Virus record (IMG/VR): IMGVR_UViG_3300030001_000017
Location: 1 to 49,108 of that record
Length of the DNA stretch: 49,108 nt
Strand: one strand, 5' to 3'
Source of the DNA: a virus
In this document: piece by piece, positions 23,901 to 31,608 of the stretch
Layout: each line of letters starts with the position of its first letter
Numbering within the stretch: position 1 is the first letter of the stretch
Notes under the pieces: generated by a model
The model's input: the letters and a program-made list of their open reading frames with translations, nothing else
The model's database searches: none
What the model was told of the DNA's origin: nothing
Position numbers and translations under genes: made by a program

Positions 23901-26339
23901 TTTCAAAGGATATTTAATAATCCTACTGATCAACCTGATGTTATATTTGGTGGGGATACATTTATTAATAGATTTGCTTTTAAAACTAAGTTACCATTCT
24001 TTATTGATAATAGAGTAGGAGCTCCTGATGATAGTGATATATTTTATGATGAAATAGGTAATATAGCTTATCCTAAATATTGGCACTCAGCTAGATCTAT
24101 TCTGAAGGATTATATGTCTTCTGGAGGTTTATTATCTAATATTATCTCTTATAAAGCACATAATTTTGATTGTCCTAATGATGTTGTTAATACTGTTATT
24201 GAAGCTATTCCTATTGGTTCAGAGACTTCTATTACAACAACAACTACAACAACTACATTAAAACCAGATGTTCCTGTTGATTCAGAGTTGACTTACTATG
24301 ATGGGTATTTCTATTTATTTGCTTATGGTACACCTAATTTCTATTGTGAGAGTTCATATAATTTAGATCTTAGACAAGCTTTTAATAATAAAGAAGGTGA
24401 TTTTTATCCTCATGTAAGTACTGGAATTCCTGATGAATGGGTACAGGAATCTTTTGTGTCTATTGCTATGGATAACACATACTATTATAATACTACTTAT
24501 TCTAAGCAAAACAAAGAGAATACTTTTACTAGTCTTCCTCCAGATTGGGAGGAAAAGTTGTGCTATACTCATTTTCCTTTTAGAAGTATATATTCTAATA
24601 AACAGGATACAAATGCAACTACTCATGTAAATAATTGGCTTGTATATTCTCCATTATCATATTTTGATTTTCCTCAGACTAATGGTAAATTAATATCTTT
24701 AGATGGTATTCAGAATAAAGCTATATTAGCCAGGTTTGAGAATAAGAGTTTATTATATAATAATCTCTTAACTGTAAATACAAGTAATCCTCAAGCTGCC
24801 TATTTTGGTAATCCTGATATGTTTAAAGGTGCACCTCCTATTGATTTTGCAGAAACGGATCTTGGATATGTAGGAAGTCAGCATAAGATGTTATTAAAGA
24901 TACCTCAGGGTCAAGTAACTATAGATGCAAAAAGAGGTCAGATATTTCTAATTGAAGGAACTCAGATTTCTGAATTATCTACATTTGGCTCTGGAATGAA
25001 TAGATTCTTTACAGATCATTTAGCATTTGAGATTCTAAGATATTATCCTGATGTAGATATAGATAATGCCTATAATTCTATAGGATTACATGGTGTATAT
25101 GATTCTAAATTTGATAGACTTATAATTACTAAATTAGACTATATTCCTCTTAATAAAGAAATTAAGTATGATAGTTCTACTTTTAAATTTTATATAAATA
25201 AAAAGATAGGAAATGAGACTATAAAAGAGACAGTATTATTAACAGATACCGATTATTTCTGTAATAAATCCTGGACTTTATCCTATAACATGAATACTAG
25301 ATCCTGGATTAGTTTTCATAGTTATATCCCTAATTTCTATATTGCAGAGAATAACTTCTTTTATTCAGGTATAAAAGGATGTTGTGATGAATTTGATGCT
25401 GTAGCAGTAGTTTCTGTTCCAGAACCAAGTACTTCAACAACTACTTCTACAACTACTATTGTATGTTCTTTGAATGCTGAAGTTATACCTATTACAACTA
25501 CAACAACATCAAGTACTTCTACCACAACAACTACTAGTACAACTGCTTATATTACAACTACAACTACAACTACAGCACACCTATGTTGGACTTGCCCAGA
25601 AGGTTATGTACCAATAATTAATGGATGTTATACAGAGGAAAGTATAACTCCTAATCCTCCTTCTGCAGCAGAAATCTTAGCTAATAAGACTTATGGTGGT
25701 TATGGAAAATCTGGAGGTAAATTCTATAGATTAGAAGGTGCTGACTATATTGAAGATGATACTATTCCTATTCTTACTACAGATGTAGTATGGAAGAATA
25801 CATCAGAGAATCTTACTGATGGGGTATTAAATAGATGTGGTGTCTGGTCTGCATTAGATGCTACTCCAGGACAATACATAGGTTTTGGTAGAGAAGTAGT
25901 AGCTCCAGTTGGTAAGATTTACTATGTAGGACTTGGTGCAGATAATTATATGTCTCTGGAAATTAATAACATATTAGTTAAGCAATTCCCATCTGGAGAT
26001 ACTATAAATGATCATTATGAGAGTTGGCATTTATTCCCTGTATATTTAAATGCAGGATCCAATCTTATTCATATGATTGGTTATAATGATCTTGCCTTAG
26101 CTTGTATGGGAGCTGAAATTTATGATGCAACTCTATCTCAATTACAGAATGTTACTTCTGTAGCTGAATTGGATGCTCTAACTATATTCTCTACTAAATC
26201 TTTAATAGGATCTTATGTAGAAGAAGGAAACTTTGGAACTGGATTTACATGTCCAGATGGCTATACTCTAGTTAATAGAGATGGTGTTCTTACATGTGAT
26301 AGGACAATTTATACAGATTGTGACGGAAATACTATATAA
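20910..26339 (+). CDS. Tail stabilisation / muzzle-type protein with C-terminal adhesin modules
   Basis: 1809 aa. The N-terminus (KGALTYALNATIENFDANSV, then SYQNEGGNEFCLNFP) is typical of crAss-like P22 gp10-type tail stabilisation proteins, which form the tail tip or muzzle. The core runs to about residue 1500 and includes one internal Thr tract at 1108-1117. After it come Thr-rich linkers (about 1507-1518 and 1528-1556) and a C-terminal module, about 1558-1800, bounded by Cys motifs (CWTCPEGY at the start, TCPDGY near the end). It is beta-rich with a lectin- or PA14-like reading (KIYYVGLGADNYMSLEINN). The next gene carries a second copy of this module. The likely role is the tail tip plus receptor contact; only the core call is firm. 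Confidence 0.75.
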   Translation: MATSEQDSNIKQEFNTASVGLNQDQSANQVKKGALTYALNATIENFDANSVSYQNEGGNEFCLNFPADFVLIGKHFIPERNKHIFMLVNPETEESQIGYMDNTDCVYRTYATGGCLNFNVNYPIHKIVHKITNCSTEIYWADRNGRRYMDLDNIPYLLQSGSTLCDPKYGKELDCNQLKLQSNFSIPTLEIKDVVSGGNLIAGTVQFGIQYSDANGNPYTSYYSITNPTSISDPTITSMNFNYPVGKSVIVNISNLDSTGHFQYFNLVVIKTINAISTPELVGTYYIDNTQKQVIYTGQNVEAIKLSMEEVFEKFPTYDIAEDVTTVQDVIIWSGLTSIDRINYQSIANKIKLYWETWRIPSTENYATELNTTNFRSYLRDEVYPFEVVFLLANGKQTDRFHIPGRALTPDEINKPEISTLNADFVGTPTYYVDDIGFSPYWKIYNTSSVLGTSEQFSSDPKYKGSYQYGEFAYWESTEEYPCDKVLWGELAGKKIRHHKFPDVSVSPIFESKTFTNVNSMVMGNDAIFPIGVKIDVQYLKSLINSSDLTDSQKSDIVGFKIVRGDRSTNKSVIAKGILRNVGIYEREDQKFYYPNYPYNDLNQDPFLTSTNNAFSQTCNTYNININHLERDSSGGADFADIQYTDCNTNKQAVKRFYSTDTFELCSISKPIFLNSSAGVVSIATYEEWRIQIKFGIGTVGWVDPVDGYKEIPFGPGYSYLNVVVGTGAPKGISGAEISTLYLGLHAPSSICNKYSELPAIKDNETLKYRQVFNSPETSFGQPFLGDTLKLESVIFGTGKAHFVEVKNNAKYKLITEQAQRKALDSSNKLGAITSDFNASAMFAAYQAYLTIYINGITRKNFAYSFNSIADYNYMTTIPNELGIKQRKLDIKRYLIPGVQSVNDEFTINNYERESSIYLRTDLDKTPLPHPDKTPNMLFGDISLVSDKSRFTVSGIGNCNKPGKEEPIQVVSYYASLKNDILNQWGQIYSYEAIDTGFQRIFNNPTDQPDVIFGGDTFINRFAFKTKLPFFIDNRVGAPDDSDIFYDEIGNIAYPKYWHSARSILKDYMSSGGLLSNIISYKAHNFDCPNDVVNTVIEAIPIGSETSITTTTTTTTLKPDVPVDSELTYYDGYFYLFAYGTPNFYCESSYNLDLRQAFNNKEGDFYPHVSTGIPDEWVQESFVSIAMDNTYYYNTTYSKQNKENTFTSLPPDWEEKLCYTHFPFRSIYSNKQDTNATTHVNNWLVYSPLSYFDFPQTNGKLISLDGIQNKAILARFENKSLLYNNLLTVNTSNPQAAYFGNPDMFKGAPPIDFAETDLGYVGSQHKMLLKIPQGQVTIDAKRGQIFLIEGTQISELSTFGSGMNRFFTDHLAFEILRYYPDVDIDNAYNSIGLHGVYDSKFDRLIITKLDYIPLNKEIKYDSSTFKFYINKKIGNETIKETVLLTDTDYFCNKSWTLSYNMNTRSWISFHSYIPNFYIAENNFFYSGIKGCCDEFDAVAVVSVPEPSTSTTTSTTTIVCSLNAEVIPITTTTTSSTSTTTTTSTTAYITTTTTTTAHLCWTCPEGYVPIINGCYTEESITPNPPSAAEILANKTYGGYGKSGGKFYRLEGADYIEDDTIPILTTDVVWKNTSENLTDGVLNRCGVWSALDATPGQYIGFGREVVAPVGKIYYVGLGADNYMSLEINNILVKQFPSGDTINDHYESWHLFPVYLNAGSNLIHMIGYNDLALACMGAEIYDATLSQLQNVTSVAELDALTIFSTKSLIGSYVEEGNFGTGFTCPDGYTLVNRDGVLTCDRTIYTDCDGNTI
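24232..24259 (+). repeat. ACN codon tract inside muzzle core
   Basis: A run of ACA/ACT codons encodes eight or more Thr, followed by LKPDVP. It is a flexible loop or linker in the middle of the 1809-aa protein. Confidence 0.8.
25429..25578 (+). repeat. ACN codon tracts before C-terminal adhesin module
   Basis: Several Thr/Ser runs, broken by CSLNAEVIPI and AYI, make a long low-complexity linker between the muzzle core and the CPEGY module. The near-repeat ACA ACT units are prone to slippage and recombination. Confidence 0.8.
25581..26336 (+). repeat. Duplicated CPEGY adhesin module, copy 1
   Basis: Codes for residues about 1558-1800 of the muzzle-type protein. It matches copy 2 (26651-27450) in order: CPEGY start, TDGVLNRCGVWSA vs TDGIMNKNAVWSG, YYVGLGADNY vs YLVGLGCDNY, IHMIGYND vs IELIGHND, LTIFSTK vs LLFSTK, and CPDGY vs CPEGY near the end. 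The copies are diverged, so the duplication is old. Confidence 0.8.
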
Positions 26340-26341
26340 TC

Positions 26342-28459
26342 ATGGGTCAAGTAAAATATCAAATAATAAGTGGGGCTCCTAATTTTACTGTTAGTCTATC
26401 TCCTAAGCTTGTACCAGATCAGGTACAAAGTTCTCCAGGTATATACTTATTTGAGGATGTACCTATGGGAACTTATATTCTGACTATTGTAGATGCTAAT
26501 CTTTGTAAGTTTACTGCATCTGTAGATGTAGATATTTATCCTTGTATTCTTGAAGGTAAAATATTCTGCGGTGATGATTGTACTATTACAGGGATTATAG
26601 ATTGTAACTTTATTATTGATACAACTACCACAACTACAACATATTCGGGTCTATGCACTACTTGTCCTGAGGGTTATACTGCTACAGTAGATTCTTGTTA
26701 TATTGAAGATATAATTTCTCCTTATAGTCCAACTAATCCTCAAACTCTCTTTGTAAAAAGTAATAAGAGATATGGTACAACTGGTACAATAGTATTTCAA
26801 CCTGGATGGAATTATGATGGAAGTGGTAGTACATATAATGCTTATACAACAGGTAATTTCTGGATTAATCCTATGGTTGATTCTATTGGTGGTACAAATA
26901 CAGATGGTATTATGAATAAGAATGCTGTTTGGTCTGGAGTTACTTTAGATGGACAAACAGTAGGATTTCCTATATGTATTGATATCGCTCAGGAGAAAAC
27001 TTATTTAGTAGGACTTGGATGTGATAATTATGCAGAAATAAAAATTGATGGGGTTTCTGTATTAATGCAGGACTATAATGCATTATATACTATCTATGCT
27101 GATAATGGTTGGGATATTCCTTCCACTAAAGAAAGTACATTTAGACTTTGGTTTATATATCCTATTACACTTACTGCAGGAAAGCATATAATTGAACTTA
27201 TAGGGCATAATGATACTAATGTTGCAGCAGTTGGACTAGATATATATGATATGTCTGAGAGTGCTTTAATGGCTTGTAATAGCTATGATGATATGGGTTC
27301 TGGATTATTATTTAGTACAAAAGACGAAGTTGGTAAACTAGTTAAGATAGGTAATGAAGGTCAAGGATATAGTTGTCCAGAAGGTTATGTTTTAGGATAT
27401 TGTGATGATTATCCTATGTGTTATAAAATTGAGTATATACCTTGTAGTAGTCAGCCTCTTACTACTTCAACAACTACTACAGATTGTATGCGTCCTACAG
27501 GATTATCCTCTGATGCTTTGCAATATAGAATAATGAATGATAGTGGTATAACTTATGATTGTTATGCTACACTTGATCTTGCAAATCAGGGTATAACAGA
27601 TTTTATTATAACTGAAGAAAATACAACACAAATAATAGAATATACAAGTATAGCAGTGGGAGAGAAACTATATTATGATTTTGGAACAAATTGTGATGTA
27701 ATGTTTGATGGATACTTTGCAGTTGTTAATACTCTATATGATACTACACCACAAATAGTTCATGTGATTAATGGAATAATTACAGAGATATTTGATTATG
27801 CTCCTATTATTCAAAAATGCTATGGACTACTATATAATTGGTGGGTTGCTTCTTATAATACAGGTGGTGCTTCAATAGCTCCTATTGGATGGCATATTCC
27901 TACAGATACTGAGTGGAATACACTAGCAACTACTCTTGGAGGATTATCTATAGCGGGTGCTTCTATGAAAGAAGCAGGAACAGTTAATTGGGTAGCTCCT
28001 AATACTGGTGCAACTAATAGTAGTGGATTTACAGCATTACCAATTGGAGATAGAGACTGGATGGGAGGATTTGGTAATCAAGGATATTATGCAACTTGGT
28101 GGTCTTCCGCAGAAGCTTCTCCAGGAAATGGTAAAGACTATCATGTTGAGTTAAATTATAACTATCTTGGGTGGACAGGTCAAACTCCTAATATGGGTGC
28201 AGGTCTTAGGGCTATTAAAAATGATAATGTTATGTCTTCTGTAGAAGTAGTTGATTATGATGGTAATGTATATACACCAATTCAGATAGGATCTCAGATA
28301 TGGACTCTTGAGAATCTTGTAGCTACACATTTTAGTAATGGTGTTGCTATTCCTAATTTATCAGATAGTACAGCTTGGAGTACAACTACTGCTTTTGCAT
28401 TATCTGCATATGATAATAACTGGATTGGTAATGCTTGTATTCCTGAACCACCTATTTAA
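26342..28459 (+). CDS. Modular adhesin: SprB-like repeat, CPEGY module, permuted FISUMP/lectin-like domain
   Basis: 705 aa, starting 2 bp after the muzzle-type gene. Residues 1-70 resemble one SprB-type repeat (MGTYILTIVDANLCKFTASV). After a Thr tract (94-100), residues 105-368 are copy 2 of the CPEGY module. After a second Thr tract (374-380) is a beta-rich spacer. Residues 494-626 match the C-terminal half of FISUMP/C-type-lectin-like domains (YGLLYNWWVAS, GWHIPTDTEWNTL, SSGFTALPIG, WWSSAE, GLRAIKN). Residues 634-692 match the N-terminal half of the same family (VDYDGNVYTPIQIGSQIWTL, then ENL and SNGVAIPNLSD). The two halves are in swapped order. The likely role is a receptor-binding tip at the tail or muzzle; binding target unknown. 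Confidence 0.75.
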   Translation: MGQVKYQIISGAPNFTVSLSPKLVPDQVQSSPGIYLFEDVPMGTYILTIVDANLCKFTASVDVDIYPCILEGKIFCGDDCTITGIIDCNFIIDTTTTTTTYSGLCTTCPEGYTATVDSCYIEDIISPYSPTNPQTLFVKSNKRYGTTGTIVFQPGWNYDGSGSTYNAYTTGNFWINPMVDSIGGTNTDGIMNKNAVWSGVTLDGQTVGFPICIDIAQEKTYLVGLGCDNYAEIKIDGVSVLMQDYNALYTIYADNGWDIPSTKESTFRLWFIYPITLTAGKHIIELIGHNDTNVAAVGLDIYDMSESALMACNSYDDMGSGLLFSTKDEVGKLVKIGNEGQGYSCPEGYVLGYCDDYPMCYKIEYIPCSSQPLTTSTTTTDCMRPTGLSSDALQYRIMNDSGITYDCYATLDLANQGITDFIITEENTTQIIEYTSIAVGEKLYYDFGTNCDVMFDGYFAVVNTLYDTTPQIVHVINGIITEIFDYAPIIQKCYGLLYNWWVASYNTGGASIAPIGWHIPTDTEWNTLATTLGGLSIAGASMKEAGTVNWVAPNTGATNSSGFTALPIGDRDWMGGFGNQGYYATWWSSAEASPGNGKDYHVELNYNYLGWTGQTPNMGAGLRAIKNDNVMSSVEVVDYDGNVYTPIQIGSQIWTLENLVATHFSNGVAIPNLSDSTAWSTTTAFALSAYDNNWIGNACIPEPPI
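26651..27450 (+). repeat. Duplicated CPEGY adhesin module, copy 2
   Basis: The second copy, in the 705-aa adhesin (residues about 104-369). It is longer than copy 1 through an insertion around GWNYDGSGSTYNAYTTGN. See copy 1 at 25581. Confidence 0.8.
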
Positions 28460-28470
28460 ATTTAAAAGCT

Positions 28471-29334
28471 ATGTCAAAAATTGTTCTTATAAAATTAACA
28501 AAAGCAAGTCCTAGAGTAGGACCATTCATACTTCTTAATCAGGTAGGAGAAACTATTGCTGAGAATTTATCCAGAGGAGCATTGATTAGAGGAATCAATT
28601 TAAATCTGGAAGACAATATAACCTCTATCTTGATTAAGTCTATAGGAGATTGTGAGTACTCTAAAAGGGTACACATTGGTACTGCTACACCTTCTCAACT
28701 TAAGAATATAAAATTTAAGGAGATTAATACAGCTTGTTTATGGAGACATCTTACAAATGCAAATGTCTATAATAACTTCTATGGAAGAATTCATCCATAT
28801 GTTATTGAATATGTATTCTCATATCAATATCAGGATCAAATACTACAGAATATTCAGGATTATACAAAGACTTATAAATATAGTTTAGATGATACTGGAG
28901 TATTTAGTTACAATAATAGAGTAGAAGTAGATGCCTTCTTTAATAAATCTGTTATTTATAATGGTCAGCAATCCTCTGGTAATCTTGTATTAGTTCCAAA
29001 ACCTAAGAACAATATGCAAGCTTACCTTAAATATCCTATATATGAAACTAATAGTAAGCAGATAATGGTTACTAAGAGTGATAACTTTTATCAATATAAT
29101 ACTTTCTGGTCTATTGTTAAAGATAGTTCTCAACCTTTATTTATAACTCCATGTGATTCATTATCAGTACCTAAACAAGTAAATGATGCTAATATGGATT
29201 ATGGAATGAGATCCTTTAAGAAAGAACCTTTTAAAGCTAAGGAATTAAGAATTAGGCATACTCTGGATAATAGAGATGATATTCATCTTGTTTCTCAATT
29301 CATTGTCATACCTACACAAATATCTTATAAGTAA
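28471..29334 (+). CDS. Tail protein (287 aa), possible detached C-terminal part of the muzzle protein
   Basis: 287 aa. Stretches such as EVDAFFNKSVIYNGQQSSGN, YNTFWSIVKD and LDNRDDIHLVSQFIVIPTQI agree with the C-terminal part of crAss-like tail stabilisation proteins as I remember them. In that case the modular adhesin gene has been inserted ahead of it and the original protein is now split over three tandem frames. The protein is beta-rich with two Cys near residues 60 and 89. Gaps are 11 bp before and a 1-bp overlap after (TAATG), so the whole set is co-translated. Alternatively it is an independent ring protein. Confidence 0.65.
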   Translation: MSKIVLIKLTKASPRVGPFILLNQVGETIAENLSRGALIRGINLNLEDNITSILIKSIGDCEYSKRVHIGTATPSQLKNIKFKEINTACLWRHLTNANVYNNFYGRIHPYVIEYVFSYQYQDQILQNIQDYTKTYKYSLDDTGVFSYNNRVEVDAFFNKSVIYNGQQSSGNLVLVPKPKNNMQAYLKYPIYETNSKQIMVTKSDNFYQYNTFWSIVKDSSQPLFITPCDSLSVPKQVNDANMDYGMRSFKKEPFKAKELRIRHTLDNRDDIHLVSQFIVIPTQISYK

Positions 29335-31589
29335 TGGCAAAGAAACAGACAAATTGGTTAGAAAAGTATCTTCCATCTAAAGAAGAAGATCCTGAGATGT
29401 TATATAAGGACAGGTATAATACTCCCCTTAGTGAGAAAGAACAACCTCTTTTTAATCAGTGGGTGTCTGAAGAGTCTAAAAAGAGAAGAAGAGATATCTT
29501 AATGGATAAAGGTACTTATGATCTTCAAGGGTTTTGGAAGAATGACAGAACTATGGATTCAGATAGTCATGGTTCTGATAAATGGAAAAAGCCCAATCAT
29601 CCTACCTTTAGCATTGAGTCTATTTATAATGGTATGAATGGTAATCAGGCAGGTTCTTGGGGAGAGGATGGAAGTTACTACCCTTCAAGACAGACAAGAG
29701 ATTTGTACAAAGAAGAGTACTATAAACAAATGTTTAACAGAGAACCAAACAGACCTGAGCATTTAAACCTGAATAAAAGCACAAATTTATCTCCAAGTAT
29801 ATATGATGATGGTGGAAATATTACTCCTGCAAGAAAATGGTTAGAGGAAGATGATAGTCTAACTCCCCAGGAAAAAGTACTTAGGGCACATGCAAATGAA
29901 CCTAATTTTGGACAACGTATGTCTGATGAAGCTTGGAGCACTATTAATACTATTGGTAGTCTTACTCCTGCATGGTCTTTGTTTGCTGCTAATCAGGCAG
30001 GTAGAAATATAGATAAAGGTAAATATATGGATGCAGCCATTGATGCTGCTATGATTACTGCTCCTTTAGCTATTAGTAAAGGAATTAAGTCTATCATTCC
30101 ATATTTTAAAGATCCTAGTAAGATTAATCCATTAGCTTTTAAACCCTCTGAAGATATGATGTATAGAGGTATTGGAGAAGAAGGATATAAAGATGCTGTT
30201 AATTCTGGCGTATTTAGACCTCATCAGAATCCAGTAAAGAATGATATTAAGACTCCATCAGGTCGTACATTTACATTAGGAAAAACTTTTGATAAAACAT
30301 ACTATACAGATAAAGATCACTTTCATGTATTAAAGGATTATAATCCCTCTTATATAGCTGAGGTCCCTAGAAATGCTGCTGAATTTAGAGCAAGATATGG
30401 GAGAAGAAATGACTGGTCTTGGCTTACAGAAGAACAGATTTCTGTTACTCAGGGTAAGATATATAAAAAGAATTGGTTACAGGGATACAAAGAAGTAACT
30501 CCTAAACTTGCTGATGGTGGAAATCTAACTGCCAAACAAGATGTTACAAGAGTAGTTGTACCTCATACTCAGAGATTTAATCAAGAGGAATATGATTACT
30601 ATCATCCTGTTAAAGAGAAAGGAATTACCTCTGGAGATTGGAAACAGGATTTGTTATATAACAATCAATGGCTTATTAATGCTCCTGTTGTTGGAGATCA
30701 AGTTAAAAAGAAAGCAGAAGAAGTATCTAGAATTAGTGAGGGAAACTCTCAAGTAGTAAATATTACTAAAAATGATTCTCTTTATAAAGCAGGTGCATTA
30801 GAACCTTATACAGGAACAAGTGGAGGATATGGTGAAAAAAGATCTATAGATTTAGTTGATCAGTATTTTAATGAGAATAATTTGGAAAAATCTAAATATA
30901 CCCCTAAATCAAATTATCTTCCTTTTCTTCCTTCTTATTCTATAAAGGGAAATGAGAATTTTAAGAATACTATTCCTGATGTGTTACATGATATTATATC
31001 AAATTCTCATAATAACACTGTTGTATCTGATTCCGCTTTTAATGCTACTTATAACAAATTTTTAGAAGATAAAAATCCTATTTATAGTCAACGTGATTAT
31101 AGTTCTGAACTAATGCATTTAACAGGAACTAATCTTGGGGGTCATAAAACAGGATTAGCTTGGGATAAATCAGTAGACTTGCCTTATGCTTCTATATCAG
31201 ATGCTTGGGATTTTGAACCAAATCATTATACAAAAAAATGGGCTTATGGAGATAATCCTAATAATTCTCCTGAAGTAAGAGAAGAAGCAGAAAGATTTAG
31301 ACAACTTGCTAAGATACAATCTACTCTAATGCATAAAGCAGGAAAACCATTTAAGATTTATGATAGATTTTACTTTGATCCAAAGACTAAAGAATATATT
31401 CCTGATGATAGTATTCAGTCTATAAAGAAGAAAAAAGGTATAACTCCTTTACAAGATGAAATAATGAATAAAGACTACGATAAATATTTTAGTTTAGAGA
31501 ATGGAGGACAGTTGACAAAGTTAGATCAACTTACTAATTTTTCATCATATGACAAATCTGTTAAAGGTGGATGGTTAGATAAGTATTAA
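29334..31589 (+). CDS. Internal/cargo virion protein with possible ADP-ribosyltransferase-like segment
   Basis: 751 aa. The N-terminal 150 residues carry a charged motif shared by phage virion proteins (GTYDLQGFWKND, KWKKPNHPTFSIESIY). Residues 200-255 have Ala/Gly-rich hydrophobic helices that may touch the membrane. Residues about 275-390 read as a compact domain, MYRGIGEEGYKDAVNSGVF, then YYTDKDHF and YIAEVP, then TEEQISV, reminiscent of ADP-ribosyltransferase/RES-type folds; this is weak. DGGN/NGGQ motifs (159-162, 394-397, near 726) recur in the 760-aa neighbour. The C-terminal 350 residues include YASISDAWDFEP and FKIYDRFYFDP, function unknown. Such proteins are packed in crAss-like heads/tails and ejected with DNA. 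Confidence 0.6.
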   Translation: MAKKQTNWLEKYLPSKEEDPEMLYKDRYNTPLSEKEQPLFNQWVSEESKKRRRDILMDKGTYDLQGFWKNDRTMDSDSHGSDKWKKPNHPTFSIESIYNGMNGNQAGSWGEDGSYYPSRQTRDLYKEEYYKQMFNREPNRPEHLNLNKSTNLSPSIYDDGGNITPARKWLEEDDSLTPQEKVLRAHANEPNFGQRMSDEAWSTINTIGSLTPAWSLFAANQAGRNIDKGKYMDAAIDAAMITAPLAISKGIKSIIPYFKDPSKINPLAFKPSEDMMYRGIGEEGYKDAVNSGVFRPHQNPVKNDIKTPSGRTFTLGKTFDKTYYTDKDHFHVLKDYNPSYIAEVPRNAAEFRARYGRRNDWSWLTEEQISVTQGKIYKKNWLQGYKEVTPKLADGGNLTAKQDVTRVVVPHTQRFNQEEYDYYHPVKEKGITSGDWKQDLLYNNQWLINAPVVGDQVKKKAEEVSRISEGNSQVVNITKNDSLYKAGALEPYTGTSGGYGEKRSIDLVDQYFNENNLEKSKYTPKSNYLPFLPSYSIKGNENFKNTIPDVLHDIISNSHNNTVVSDSAFNATYNKFLEDKNPIYSQRDYSSELMHLTGTNLGGHKTGLAWDKSVDLPYASISDAWDFEPNHYTKKWAYGDNPNNSPEVREEAERFRQLAKIQSTLMHKAGKPFKIYDRFYFDPKTKEYIPDDSIQSIKKKKGITPLQDEIMNKDYDKYFSLENGGQLTKLDQLTNFSSYDKSVKGGWLDKY

Positions 31590-31608
31590 ATTTTATAAAA
31601 AAAATTTC

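Noticed and set aside
15480-27490. ACN repeat runs as a possible CRISPR array or microsatellite of non-coding origin
   Set aside because: The runs are in frame, code for Thr within long genes, and have no regular repeat-spacer pattern.
26342-28459. Complete diversity-generating retroelement
   Set aside because: Only a possible target domain is visible. There is no reverse transcriptase gene and no near-identical template repeat in the window.
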